In this document: positions 1 to 11,784 of the stretch, in pieces | How positions within the stretch are numbered: position 1 is the first letter of the stretch | Layout of the letters: each line of letters opens with the position of its first letter | NCBI GenBank assembly: GCA_026120035.1 | Contig: JALRME010000056.1 | Location: 62,001 to 126,000 of the forward strand | Source: Coleophoma eucalyptorum | Lineage: Eukaryota > Ascomycota > Leotiomycetes > Helotiales > Dermateaceae | DNA: 64,000 nt | Reading direction: 5' to 3' | The notes under the pieces: generated by a model | What the model was told of the DNA's origin: nothing | Database searches by the model: none | Seen by the model: only the letters and a program-made list of their open reading frames with translations | Translations under genes and position numbers: made by a program

Positions 1-123
1 GAAGCTACGCTTAGACATCAGCCAAATCGTATTCAGAGACTATTATCACCTTCTTAGTTGCGAAATAACAATCTAGTTTTAAAATATTATATACAGGGTC
101 GCCGTACTATCTATCTTATTAAA

Positions 124-1710
124 CTAACTATGCCTTTCCTGATGTCCTGTCCAAGAAACCGGATCCAAGCGTGCTCGCAGCCAGTACCCACCAAGCTGTG
201 AGTCCTTTAATATAAAAGTAACAGGTCGAGTAGATATACCGAGGGGACCAAGTGTGTTGGGATGTGTAAAAATTACTCTGCCCAGTCTCCCGCTATCTAA
301 ACTTTCGTTGTTGCCATTTGTTAGTAAAGCGCCTCTAAAATCCAAATCATCAAACTTTAAGTTGGACCACGAAGAAATCACTGCGACTTCACCGAGGCGA
401 CTCCCTGGTGGCCCAAAGGCAATTGATTCTCCATGATGAGATTTCCAAAAAGAAGCATGTGCCTGGATAGTTTCCGGCTTTTTAGCCCGCAAAACACCCA
501 GCCGAATCGAGCGTGCAATGTTACTCTGTGGTAGATTTTGGAGCTTGAATAGAGAAGGAAACTGAATCATCGAGTGGTATTGGGAATTCCCAAGTGTAGA
601 ATCCGAAGTTGCTTCAGACTTTTGTGGTCTTGCACTTCGATTCGAAAAAGGGTATATAAGATTAATAGAGTGGGGAGATTGCTGAGCCGGAAAACCTACG
701 AACATTCTCTGTGATAATTTCGATTAGTTTTCGCTACTTTATAAATAATAAAGCACAAAAGAGATAGATACGAACCTGGAGGTGCCAAGCTACAAGCGCG
801 TCTTGTTTACTCAGTTTGACATTTGAATCGTCGCTTCCATCATCGCCCACAGCTGCCTTTGTCTTGTCAAGATCATGTTGAAATTGATCCTTCCAGCAAG
901 TGACAAGCTTATCAGAGATATAAATATACTTGTCCTGGGGGCTATTCGGCAGATGTAATCTTTCCCATATTACTTGGAGGATGCATAGGAACACATATCG
1001 TATGAAGATCCAAGTACCAACATTGTGCATATCGTTTGGGCACATTAGTAGTGCACTGCCGGTAGAAATACTAGAGGACTTGGCTTTCATAGTAGCGGGT
1101 GGTAATACTGATGGGACCTCGCAGATAGTTGGAGGAACCAAATCCGAAATGGATCTTCCCGAGATGAGATTAGAATACGCTTCAGCAATAGTGAAAACAC
1201 TTTCCGCATCACACATGTAATGAGAAGCGCAGAGCCCTATTAACGTGGAGTCATTCAACACGGTGATACGAATTTGGAGCACATCTGGGGCCGGTAAAGA
1301 GCTCGTTGAGTCGAAATGAATAATGGCATCCGCGTCAGCACCACAATCATGATAAGAGGGGCTTTTATCGTTTTTCACGGCCTGGAAATTTACCGGGAAA
1401 TATTCTGCCAAGTTCGAGCAGAGAGTTCTGGCCTTAAAATTGAGATTTGATCCAGTCGTGATAGTATATGGGAATTTCTTGCCCGAAGTCAGTATTTGTA
1501 ATTTCTAAACGTGGTTAATGTCCTGAGTAGAAGATTCACCTTTCGGATTATAGTACCACCTAATATTGGCCATCTGAGTATGAGCTCTTCGGCCTTGCGC
1601 TTCAGAATGCTTGTATTTAATGACCCGTGGACAACAAGTCCGAGGAAGACAGTGCTGTCCCGACTGAAAGCTTCGCCAGTATGCGACCAGACATCTATAG
1701 CGCTGGCCAT
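124..1710 (-). CDS. BAHD-type acyltransferase (fungal transferase family)
   Basis: Probable acyl-CoA-dependent O- or N-acyltransferase of the BAHD/trichothecene acetyltransferase type, cytosolic; the acceptor substrate cannot be told from sequence. Model: exons 1710-1540, 1504-776 and 708-124, 494 aa, a normal length for the family. The catalytic HxxxD motif is seen as HYMCD at about residues 152-156. The C-terminal half has a SWSNLKFDDLDF stretch that corresponds to the structural DFGxG-like motif, although the FG pair is not conserved. The second intron is ordinary (about 67 nt, GTTCGT...CACAG). The first would be only 35 nt, unusually short, yet it is the only junction found that keeps both frames. 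Without it the gene would be frameshifted. No secondary-metabolite core enzyme is visible beside it, so its role as a tailoring enzyme is only a family-based guess. Confidence 0.75.
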
Positions 1711-2625
1711 GAAGGAAGTAGCGAGATTTCAAGTGGCAATGCTATACCGAAAATAGAATAGAGAATGAGTTGCGCGGGCCTATTTATCTACACAGATTCT
1801 CTTTTGCCCACAAATAAATTTGATGGAAAACGGGGAGAGAAGGATGGATATATTATATAGCAGCAGTAGAATTAATGTCACGTATCCTTCGTAAGCGCTA
1901 GTATCCCCTTATCCGCTACGCTAGTACAAGTAATCTAACCCGTATATAGTGCGTTAAACGATCGTTTGATCTATTTAATTGGTTAATGAGCTCGCTTAAG
2001 AGTAAGCACCAATTGGATCCGTTGTTTTGAGTACGGATTAAGGTTCGTACAATTGCAGAAGATTGATTTCAAGAAACTAGGCTGTTTAGGGTTAGGGTTA
2101 TCTTTAATAATATAGCCCTTCTTCCCTCTGACCTTTGAAGCGTTCCATATTTAGATTCGAGAGCTTTTATAGTGAATATTTCGCTGGTGACTACTCACGG
2201 TCTATACTGCTAAGTACTTATAATATTAAAGAAAATACGGCTTAGTACGTCATTGATTCCCTCGGAGAATCAGAATCACATGGAGGTAACACTACAAGCC
2301 GTACATCAGACATGAAACAAGGTGAAGGTATATGAGAGACATAAACGGCTTTGGATAGGTCTCTATATCAGTCAATTTCGGCTATACTTCGTCTTCGAGT
2401 TGGAGTTTTCCCTGGTGTCCAAGAATGTGAATTGTATAAATGTGGTATAAAATGATTAAAGATCAAACATAGCATTCGTAGGCCACAACATGTAATAGTA
2501 CGAAGGTCAGCTTGCGGTGGCGGACAAAATAACTCTAGGCTTAGTAAACTATTCGGCCACCTGCGCGCACACGGGACTACTGAATCGTCATGCGGCAAAT
2601 CCACACTATCATTGCAATCCAAAAT
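1711..2625. other. Intergenic, AT-rich
   Basis: Upstream of the acyltransferase and downstream of the HET gene. No convincing ORF was seen. The only structure noticed is a short TTAGGG run at 2086-2100. Confidence 0.6.
2086..2100 (+). repeat. Short telomere-like repeat
   Basis: Two and a half copies of TTAGGG (two full units plus TTA), the fungal telomere unit. It is too short to argue for a chromosome end; it may be chance or a repair scar. Confidence 0.5.
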
Positions 2626-5097
2626 TTAAACAAGCTCAAATTTCTCATCCCTCTTTTTGTCAGGCATTTCAATGGCTTCGCCATCCATCATGCCGTGCAT
2701 ATAACATTCTCCGATTATTGACCAGTGGATTTGCCCATTATCAGTTGTACAAGGTCGCAACACAACCGGCACCATGCACCCATACAAAATACATATAATG
2801 TCACCTTCCCTTGCTACCATAGGTGCAAGCCCAATCCTGCCGTCTTTGGTACCCATAAATTTTCGATTCCAGATAACGCTTTGCACTCGGCGGAGGAATT
2901 CCACCACGAAAGAAGAGCTCGGCTCGCATTCTTCTATGATTCGTTTGGTTTCAATATCTCCCGTAGGAGTGCTTCGCTCAAGGCAGTATAGGAAAGCCCT
3001 ATGGTACCACGAAGGGGCATATGAGCCATCTGGGCCTCGGTCGGCCACCAAAGTTCTCCAAAACCGCTCCGGTACAGGATCATCCTCATCAGAGAGCTTG
3101 CACCCACCAAAGTCGAGCCATTCATAAGAGATGATGCCCTCCAAGGCGCGAGGTCCAAGCCTGGATATCTCAGCTATCTGAAACCCGTTAACCAGTATAT
3201 GTTTAGTTGGAAAGCGGTCATTGGGGCAAACAGTCTCTACCGGCGTAGAAGCTTGGCGGCCCCGGGACGCGTTATAAAAGCCTTGCCCCGGAAGGCCTAC
3301 CAGAATATCTGCATCGGTGCGTCCGGACACCATGTTGTCCGCATGGAACTGATGAAAGGGTTGAAGGGGACGGACCCATGTCGGCAGTTTTGCCTCGTTC
3401 TCGGATACTGAATTTGACCAACGCCGACATAGGATATCCAGAGACCCAGAACGATTAATAACATGAAGGACAAAGTTTTGATAGACGTCCTGTACGCTTT
3501 GGTTATACTCCACCTGAAGAGATGTTTGGCCGGAAGATTTGAGACCTGAAGATTGATCATCCTCAAATAATGGTAGCCCGTCTTTGGCCAGAGCCAATAC
3601 TGAGAAAATTCTATCCTTGGGGTCGGAGGAGGTAAGATCACTTAATTGGGACACTAAATCTTCAAGACTTAGCAGCCTGGTATACGATTTACTAGATATT
3701 GGCCATCGTAGTGCATTGGTAGTCACGTCAACGAAACGCTCGGCCATGGCGAGCTTTCGATCATTTAAATCGCCATGAATCTTCGGCTGGTGTCGAAATA
3801 TATCGTTCCGGCGAGAGGCAAACATGGTTACCGCATCGACAAAATCAGCATAGTGAATAGCTTGCTCACCACAGTGTAGGGTAATGTTGCGAGCCACAGC
3901 GACTTCTTGGACGAGCCACAGCCGGCTAAATGCCCGGTTCTTAAGCAATGCTACCAACGCCAACCATCCATCGACTGTACTGGTATCTTGAGCCTGGATG
4001 AGTTGATCAATACTTGCAAGGTCTAGCATTCGAGGGATAAAATCCAAAGCAGTTTTCGAGCTAGAGTCCTCTCCCAACCAAAAGCAGAGGTTTTTGGATT
4101 TGTGAAATATGTCCCGCTTCAGTGCCACCTGCCGATTGACCTCGGGTACAAGGCTGCGATTTATGCATAAAGCATCGACCCAGAATAATTGTGATTCATG
4201 GGGGTGGCGGAGGGCTCGCAGCGCGGCGTGTATGTTACTTCTTAGAAATAAGCAGTGGGAGGTAGGCGGCACTGCGGAGTCTCGTAGTTCAATCTCGATG
4301 GAGCTTATCTTTACCATATCGCTGCCACCCCAAACATAGGAAATGACCTCGTAGGCGGGAGGGTCGTGCATCGAAGCCGTCTGAAAGGAAGCAACTATCT
4401 TTTCTTCCTTCCGACCCGGCTCGAGTTTTAAAAGACGAAATTCATTGTGTTGCAAAGTCAGGTAGGCGAAGGCCACGACGGATGGATTGGGCTGGCTACT
4501 GGGGGCCGGCTGGAGTGACGGGGAGCTGGACTCAAGAGTATGATGTTCTCTCTTCAACCGCTTTACCAATGTACTGCGGACGGGGCGGTCATAAGTAGGC
4601 TTTTCATCAGGCGAACCTTCATCCTTATCATTCGGTCGGTCCGGGGGTTCTGGAATTTCCGTGGCTGGTGGAGGTTTGGCACGACGAGCGGGTTTAGTTA
4701 GGTTCGGGCCTCTCTTGCGAGTGTTTACCTCTGGTTCGGAACATGGAAGTTCGGGACGGTGTTGCAGACAACGATCGCATTTCTGTGGCCAAACCCGACC
4801 GGCGGGGAAACACTGGTCAGAAAGAATTAGTTGAAGGGCACGTTGAGCTCACTCATATCGAGGACATCGGTTACTTACTTTCTTCCGAGCATCGCGACAC
4901 TGTTTACACTTCCACAGGTTGAGCTTCTGACGCTTCTCGCGACCCTCGTTGCCGTCGGGCTCAGAAGGACTGTCGCCATCGTAGGCTCCGGGATCATCGC
5001 GAGGCTGCTCAACGGCGGGCTGAGGCTGAGGCTGATGCTGATCGGATGATGGAGCTTGCTGCTGTAAAAGTCGTGGGTCGATGGAGGGGTCAGCCAT
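2626..5097 (-). CDS. HET-domain protein with Cys-rich N-terminal module
   Basis: Heterokaryon-incompatibility (HET, PF06985) protein; the family takes part in nonself recognition and cell death after hyphal fusion. Model: exon 1 5097-4879, 66-nt intron with GTAAGT donor, exon 2 4812-2626, 801 aa. The HET core starts near residue 227 with YEVISYVWG and continues with WVDALCINR and a kinase-independent FWLGEDS block. The spliced junction builds a Cys-rich patch (about residues 65-95): CKQC, a Cys right after the splice, then CDRC and a final Cys before SEPE. The spacing resembles a zinc-binding Zn2Cys6-like knuckle and appears only after splicing. The Pro/Gln-rich N-terminus and the linker look disordered. 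The gene looks intact. A start at the internal Met near 4569 would lose the Cys module. Confidence 0.88.
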
Positions 5098-5970
5098 GCC
5101 GTGAGCATAGCAGAGCGGAAGTCAGGAAAAGGAGAGCTGCAAAGCAAAGAGGTGGGAGAACGACGACAGGCACAGGCAAAAAGACTGCAAATTTGCGTGG
5201 GTGGTCGGGTGTGCGATAGCAAACATGGAACGGACAACGTGGCTTGGGCCGCCAGAGGGGTGAGTTTGGATGCTGGCGGGTTGGCCATTTGCTTGCGCAC
5301 ACTGGGCAAAGTGGACTGATTTGCTTTCACCGACCATCGTGGCTTTGCTTTCAGCTACGCCCGCCAGAGTAGGGATGCTGTACGTAAATAACCCAATGCA
5401 GAAATCCACCATTACGGCCAAAAAGTAGGGTAATTCCGTCTCGCATCAAAATGCTGAGAGTTCACGCCCCATCATGTAGACTTGAGGAAGGTTTATTACA
5501 GCCGTGACAGCTCCTTTCTTAGTAGCCATAGCTTTTACCGTCTGAAAAGGCTGTAATTCGGGAACCCAGTCCAAATATACGGTAATTTCAGCTAAGCCAT
5601 TCGGCGACACCGAGTCAGCCCATGATGTAGATTCGGTGCCCTTTGACCCCTGCGTGACCGTAAGCTGACGTTGCGTGTAGAGCAAAAGTGCCCCTCTTCC
5701 TGGCTGAGCCAGCAAGCGACAGCAAAAGCCAGGTTTTTGCGTCTTCGTATCTTGCCACGCCGGCTTCTTTGCTTGCGCAGCGAAAGCAACGCGCTAGCAA
5801 ATCTGCAATCCTATAAAGGCTCTGCCCCCTCCAAATCTGCTTCTCTTTCTTTTCATCAGCCATCCTTCTCTTCTGTTTGCGATCGACCAAGTACACCTAC
5901 CCTACCTGCATTTGCTATCCTCCATCCCATTTGCCATCGCCACGCATCACTGCATCCTTTCCCGTCAATT
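5098..5970. promoter_or_regulatory. Divergent promoter of HET gene and small 81-aa gene; TATA at 5811-5818
   Basis: The region separates two divergent genes. A CTATAAAG box lies about 150 nt before the plus-strand ATG at 5971, followed by a pyrimidine-rich stretch (5830-5960) such as is often seen before fungal start sites. ORFs in this stretch overlap in all frames and show no recognisable protein. Confidence 0.5.
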
Positions 5971-6271
5971 ATGCCGTCGCAAACATCTACTTCCTCCTAC
6001 AAGTCCAAGTCTACAAGGTACATGGTGTATTCATCCCTTCCTCATACCTTCACGCCCTAACCAAAGCCTTAGATCCAAGAGCCGTGGTGAAACTGCCTTG
6101 ACTCTGAACTCCTACCTCTACGATACTTCCTCGGTTCAGGAACGCTTCGCCTGCGCACGCCATACTTCCTCGTCCAACTCATCCTCCGACCGTTATACAG
6201 CGCTGGCAAATAGCGTGGATCGACTGGAGCGGGTCATTGGCGGACACAACCCAAGCAGGCGACGCTCATGA
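5971..6271 (+). CDS. Small spliced protein of unknown function, 81 aa
   Basis: A two-exon gene that a simple ORF search would miss. Exon 1 is 5971-6017, a 55-nt intron runs 6018-6072 (GTACAT donor, CCTAAC branch, TTAG acceptor), exon 2 is 6073-6271. The phases match exactly (AG|A). The protein begins MPSQTSTSSYKSKSTR and continues as a Ser/Arg-rich segment, with a central LTLNSYLYDTSSVQERF, a Ser-rich linker, and a short amphipathic stretch near DRYTALANSVDRLERVI at the C-terminus. It has no signal peptide or membrane segment. A TATA box and CT-rich leader lie upstream. I do not recognise the family. Support comes from the clean splice signals, the coherent composition and the upstream elements. 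Confidence 0.6.
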
Positions 6272-7216
6272 TGGAATCAAATACGCAGAATGACGATATG
6301 ACGGACACGAGGGATGGGAAGAATGGTGGGATTATTATTGTACCCAGATATCACACATATGCCTTACTGAAAACTCTCCTCTTTTCTCCAAATATTTTCT
6401 GCCTGACCATCCACACCACGTAACTCGTACCGCTCTCGCCGGCCTCAAGGTGAAAGGGGACGACTTACTACGCTTCCAAGCACTGCCACTACTCACCGCT
6501 TTAGGTAAAAAAGAGGTAAGGACCTAGTCGAGCCAGCCCAGCGATGTTAAGACGAATGAACTTGATCGGATTCCACTGATCAGGTCCATTGGGAACTCAC
6601 TTTGCCGGAACTCGACCACGATCAACCAACCACGCGTCGGCAGTCTATCCAGACGAGCAGGCCGAATGATGAAACCTGCTCCCCCGCCTTGCCATAGAAA
6701 CATGCATGATTAAAACCACGTCATCGCATTTAGTTTGCAGCTGCGAAGCAAGTAACGCGTGTTGGTATCTGTGTTGCTGGCTGAACTATATATCTCGATT
6801 CCAGTCTCCTGTTCATATCCGCTCTATGACCTCTTTTACCATTTGGCCTTTACGGTACGTATTCTCGCCGCTCTGGTTGATTTTGACTTCGATTTCTTTG
6901 TGCCATCTTGTCCAGTGAGTGAATATACAAGCTCGGAAGGCGTTTAATTCGGCCTTGAGGTTCAACTTTCGATTCAGAACGAACTGAAGCTAATTTTGAC
7001 ATAATGATTCATTAAGTTCGTAGATTCAAGTCGAATATTCAGAGGTCCAAATGATCTATTCGATCGGAACTTAGACGTGCATTAAGAGTAAACTCCAAAG
7101 TCTGTGCTATTCTATCAAAAAGTTTTTGACTGCTCTCATCTCCAATTTAAATTAAAGGAGGTTACATATTCATTGCTATTCTTCCCTATCATTCTGCTCG
7201 TCCAATCGTTCGTTAT
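6272..7216. other. Intergenic; nothing recognised
   Basis: Downstream of the small gene and upstream of the GH2 gene. Only short overlapping ORFs without family features were seen. Confidence 0.55.
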
Positions 7217-9414
7217 ATGTCTTGTAAGATGGCTGCTTCCACGGCCCAAGCTTACCCTCGTCCCGACTTCGAGCGCACCAGCTTGCACTGGAAGTCATTG
7301 AATGGTCCTTGGGACTTCCTTTTCGACGACGATGATGTTGGGGTAGCTGAGTGCTGGCAGCTCAGGGGTCTTCCCCATCAGGTGTTGGTTACAGGATCCG
7401 GATCCAAAGCTGTGCATGACCCTGAAAGCTTGGGTATTACACAAAAGATAGCCGCCGGCACCCAGAATGTAACAGAACACACTCTGGCCCCCAACAACTG
7501 CACAACAAACTACAAACAGAAGATACAGGTGCCTTTCGTATTCCAGGCAAAGGCATCTGGCATCAACGAGCGCGGCAACCACGAGGTACTGTGGTATGAA
7601 CGCTTCATTGAGGATCTCCGTACCACCGAGCAAAGGGAACATGGCGATAAGACGTTACTGAGGTTTGGTGCCGTTGACTACGAGGCAAAAGTCTGGGTGG
7701 CGGGGCAATATGTTGGAGGACACCGCGGGGGACATGTACCCTTTGAGGTCGATATCACTGAGATAATCGACTCTGCGCCATCAGGGCCGCTGAGATTGAC
7801 AGTACGAGTCTTCGACTCGGCGTACGACTTGACGCAGCCTCGTGGAAAGCAGTACTGGGGACCTAAGCCGGAGTCCATTTTCTATACGCCATCAAATGGT
7901 ATCTGGCAATCAGTCTGGCTTGAAATAGTCCCATCGGTGAGAATCGCCGACAGCAGCTTTGGAACTATCTTGCGATCCAACAACATCGATACTGGAGATC
8001 TCCACGCTCAGATTGCTGTGCTGGGTGGGAAGGTTGGCCACAGGTACAGCATTGAGTTGGAAGCGAGCTTTGCAGGCATTCCAGTCACTAAGTCACCGCA
8101 GAAAAGTCTTCCCCATGAGCAAAACCATGCCAACCTGGTCCTCAGCCTGCGTCTGTCGCAGCAACAACAGTCAAAACTGCAAGATTACATTGGTCAGGCT
8201 GCTCAACTGGACAACGACCGTTGCTGGCGGAATGGACTGGCGATTTGGTCGCCAGAATACCCTCTGCTGTACGACCTGACCCTGCGACTCTTTGACTCCT
8301 CGGACAAGCTTGTGGATGAAGTGAAGACTTCTACTGGAATGTGTTCTCTGAACTGGACCACAGGCGATGGAGCGCTCCATCTTAATGGACAACCAATCTT
8401 CCAAGCGCTGGTGCTGGATCAGGGATATTGGCCTGATACACTCATGACTCCGTCTTCTCCAGATAGCTTGAAGGCAGATATTGAGCTGTCGAAGAAGATG
8501 GGATTCAACGGCTGCCGCAAGCACCAAAAAGTGGAGGATCCCATCTTCCTCTACTGGGCAGACCGACTTGGGTATCTTGTATGGAGCGAGATGGGCAATG
8601 CTTACCAATTTAGCCTAGAATATGTCGAGCGCTTCAACCAAGAGTGGATCGAGTCAGTCAAACGAGACATTAACCACCCATCTATCATCACTTGGACTCC
8701 AGTCAATGAAAGCTGGGCTTACACGTCTCTTGTAGACAACATGGAGCAGCGGAACCACATTCGAGCTCTCTACTACATGACAAAGTAAGGTCGACTAACC
8801 AGCCATCCCTCCTTTTTATTATTTTCAGCAACAGCACTGACCAAACAATTATAGGACCCTCGATCCTACAAGGCCCATCAACGACAACTGTGGCTGGGAG
8901 CACGTATGCACTGATCTCACGACTTTCCATGACTACAATGATGCACCTGCTTTGACCGAGACATGCTCTACGTTGGAAGGCATACTCAGCCCCAAAGCTG
9001 GCAGGCCCATGTTCGTTGCACCGATTCCTGGTCTGGACCCGGGTGCAGAACACCGTTCTGGGGCTGTTGTGATGAATACTGAGTTTGGTGGTGTTAACAT
9101 CGCGTTAGCAACAGCTGGTGGCTCTACAAAGGAATGGGGCTACACAACCGCAAGCGATCCGCAAGACCTTCTTCGGAGAATTGAGCAACTTATGAACGGG
9201 ATTGTTCAGGGCGGCCATTGTAGTGGTTTCGTCTACACCCAGCTGTATGTTGCAAGTACCGCAGGTATATACCGAAAGCTGACTGTTATTACGTAGTACC
9301 GATATTGAGCAAGAGACTAATGGTCTGTTCTCATTCGATCGCAAGGAAAAGTTAAGTGCGGAGAAGGTAAAGGCTATAGTAGATAAGACGTTAAAGATCT
9401 TCTATCGTAGTTAG
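7217..9414 (+). CDS. Glycoside hydrolase family 2 enzyme (beta-galactosidase/glucuronidase-like)
   Basis: Retaining exo-beta-glycosidase of GH2; the sugar specificity is not certain. Model: exons 7217-8784, 8855-9244 and 9297-9414, 691 aa. Both introns have good ends (AA|GTAAGG...TATAG|G and CT|GTATGT...GTAG|T). The N-terminal jelly-roll is seen in NGPWDF, VPFVFQAKASGI, WYERF and a YTPSNGIWQSVWLE block. The Ig-like domain follows, then a TIM barrel from about residue 390. The general acid/base lies in PVNESW (E498) and the nucleophile in MNTEFGG (E599). The last exon supplies the YTQLTDIEQETNGL segment and tail. There is no signal peptide, so it is probably cytosolic. The Met at 7229 (AAGATGGC) has the better start context and may be used instead. 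It could act on disaccharides or glycans taken up by the cell. Confidence 0.9.
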
Positions 9415-10121
9415 GTTTGCCAGAGATAATGAACTCTAGATGCATCAAAGTTGATTTACATGATATCTAGTAGATTAGAGCTATAGCGTACTACGACCAA
9501 GAAAAGACGAGAATTCACCTATGTTGTTAGCATTCTAACCCTGGATATAACAGGAGATATTTGGGGTAGCTTATAGCTGACTTACGATGATAAGAGACGC
9601 CCGCTTCATGCTTTCCATCGCACGGCGTTTTTTTGTAACAGCCGCCTTGATACTACTGACATAATCCTGCACAAACGTCTTGAGGCATACCACTTCAGCC
9701 AACAGGATGGATATAAAATCGAAGCAGGATTTCATAGTGCGTACTTGCCTTAAATATTGTGATCGTGGTTGAGTTCGCTCATGTGGAATGGTATTGGATT
9801 GACAACATGATCGTGTTTTGAGACACATGACCTCATACCATGCCGGCAAAGTGACTGAGATATAACACAGCCTTTTCGGTTTTGGTGAGGAGCTGTAAGA
9901 GGTTGAGCCTTACTCACCGAAGAAGTGCGCACGGTATGCTGTCGTTCCGCTTATCCTTCAATAGGCAGGTCGATGGTGCGCAATCCTTGCTGACTTTGTA
10001 CTCCTGTATATCGTTAGCGCATCTCCGCAGATGATGACAGGAGTGGAGAAGCTTCATATATGTCTAACCATCAACCTCTTTGTTTGGACTCTTCTAAGCA
10101 GACTTGACATTATATGCGAGA
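9415..10121. other. Intergenic; nothing recognised
   Basis: Between the GH2 and epimerase-like genes. Short ORFs on both strands lack any recognisable domain. Confidence 0.55.
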
Positions 10122-11168
10122 ATGACGATCAGGAAGTTCAAACCCTACTCCGCACCTCTGCGGCAGGGACAATCACAAACAGTTCCAACCAAGATCCGCC
10201 TTCTGGTCCTAGGCGGCACCAGCTTTGTTGGTAGAGCTGCTGCCATGGAAGCCATTGCACGTGGACACGACGTAACTACATTCAATCGCGGTACCAAGCC
10301 AACTCCCGAAGGAGCAAAATCTATCATTGGCGACCGTCTGGCTCCCGATGGCTACAAGGGTCTTGAAGGCCTGACATTCGACAGCGTGCTTGACACATGG
10401 TTTGAAGACGCCGAAGTTGTTAACACAGCCATCGAGGCACTCAAAGGCCACATGTCCCATTTCACCTACATATCCAGCATCAGCGTCTACGATATGAATA
10501 GTGCAGCAATACCATTAACGGAAGAGTCACCCCTCGTTGATCTTGAAAAACCCGAGTCCAGCAATAAATATAGCATTGATAAACTTGGCGGCGAACTCGC
10601 GGCTAAGGAAGCTGGAGTACCGGTTTTACTCCCTCGCCCTGGAATCATTCTTGGCCCTTATGAAAGCTTCCCTGGTCGTCTTCCTTGGTGGTTAAACCGC
10701 ATGCAGCGTGGCGGACGAACTTTGGGACCTGGTCCCAAGGAAAACTCCCTGCAGTTCATTGACGTGCGGGATTTAGTTTCCTTCGTCATTGACGCAGCCG
10801 AGAAACGGCTCGGTGGCGCCTACAACATAGTAGCCCAGCCTGCACACACAACTATGGGCGAGCTAGTGGACACCTTAAATGAGGTTGCTGGTGACCATGC
10901 TGAGCTGATCTGGAAGGACCCCGAAACTATTCTCAAGGCAGGTATTTTACCATGGAGTGAATTGCCCTGCTGGCTTCCTCCTGGGCATAAACATGACCTC
11001 ATGTTTGGCTGTAACGTGGACAAAGCATTTGCTGCCGGACTTCATGCTAGGCCGATGAAGGATACCGTTGTTGATACTTGGGCATGGCTTCAAGGAGAAG
11101 ATAAAGAACTGCCGGATCGTGGAATAGTTGGCTTGGATCCAGAAAAAGAGGCAAAGGTTCTCCAATAA
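10122..11168 (+). CDS. NAD-dependent epimerase/dehydratase-like SDR protein
   Basis: Extended short-chain dehydrogenase/reductase-like protein, single exon, 348 aa from the ATG at 10122. The dinucleotide-binding loop is LLVLGGTSFVGR, about 30 residues in. FNRGTKP at the end of beta-2 suggests the usual nucleotide ribose/phosphate contacts. YISSISVYD stands where the catalytic Ser/Thr strand lies, and YSIDKLGGE carries a Y-x3-K pair. The PRPGIILGP and RDL segments fit the sugar-epimerase/dehydratase type. The first ~27 residues before KIRLLVLGG look unlike the family and may be spurious, so the true start could lie downstream or in a missed exon. The family is common in actinobacteria, and the lack of introns is compatible with transfer from bacteria, but that is inference. 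The substrate is unknown. Confidence 0.8.
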   Translation: MTIRKFKPYSAPLRQGQSQTVPTKIRLLVLGGTSFVGRAAAMEAIARGHDVTTFNRGTKPTPEGAKSIIGDRLAPDGYKGLEGLTFDSVLDTWFEDAEVVNTAIEALKGHMSHFTYISSISVYDMNSAAIPLTEESPLVDLEKPESSNKYSIDKLGGELAAKEAGVPVLLPRPGIILGPYESFPGRLPWWLNRMQRGGRTLGPGPKENSLQFIDVRDLVSFVIDAAEKRLGGAYNIVAQPAHTTMGELVDTLNEVAGDHAELIWKDPETILKAGILPWSELPCWLPPGHKHDLMFGCNVDKAFAAGLHARPMKDTVVDTWAWLQGEDKELPDRGIVGLDPEKEAKVLQ

Positions 11169-11284
11169 TATCATAGGTAGTTGCGATAGCGCAAGAGACT
11201 AGATTAAATCGAGTATATAGGGAAACTGGGTGTCAGACCCTAAGCACTCTGCCGAATCTTTAAAGCTATCATTAGAAGTTCGAA

Positions 11285-11784
11285 TCACAACCCTTTCTCC
11301 AGACCCTTTTCTGGATCTTCACTCGGCGCCCTATTTATTTCAATATCCCTTTCGATTCCACCAATTAGTCTTATCTCTTTATCGACCCCCATATCTGGCG
11401 CTGCATTTAAGGACAAACCACTGCCATCGCTCTCGATCTCCGTCTCCCGAGGTTCCCTGGGCGCACCTTGCTGATCATTTACCGGATTGTCTTCGGTAGG
11501 CACAATTTTATATTGCTCTTTAATCGGCTCGCCATACTTCTAAAAGATGAAGGGGATAGATATCAGCAAGCAAGCAACATCACCAACCCCAAACGCATCA
11601 AACATATATTGTGTGAATAGTGGAGCAGCTGCACAAGTTGCGGACCTTGGAACGGTATTGGCTGCGAGTGCGCATGCAAGACAAATCAAGTAGGTGGCTG
11701 CAAAGAGTTTAGGTAGGAGATGAAGATAAAGAGGATCAAGGTTCCAAGGATGGCCCTGGCGGTTGTGGGAACCATCCAATACAC
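11285..11784 (-). pseudogene. Decayed MFS transporter, C-terminal remnant
   Basis: The minus strand carries the last part of a DHA1-type MFS transporter. From 11784 a frame reads VYWMVPTTARAILGTLILFIF, matching a late transmembrane helix. It then shifts frame near 11705-11720 into a frame reading ATYLICLACALAANTVPRS and APLFTQYMF, the usual helix 11-12 region. That frame hits a TAG at 11540-11542 and continues in frame with KYGEPIKEQYKI and an acidic tail to 11285. One frameshift, one internal stop and a missing N-terminus point to a relic. It resembles the intact MFS gene at 36439-38431 in design, but a common origin was not tested. Confidence 0.65.

Noticed and set aside
2086..2100. Chromosome end
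   Set aside because: Two and a half TTAGGG units flanked by genes on both sides do not make a telomere.
4875..5421. Overlapping minus-strand ORFs upstream of the HET gene
   Set aside because: Pyrimidine-rich promoter DNA open in several frames; only the frame from 5097 splices into the HET coding exon.
8171..8608. Minus-strand 145-aa ORF inside GH2
   Set aside because: Antisense shadow of a gene with clear catalytic motifs.
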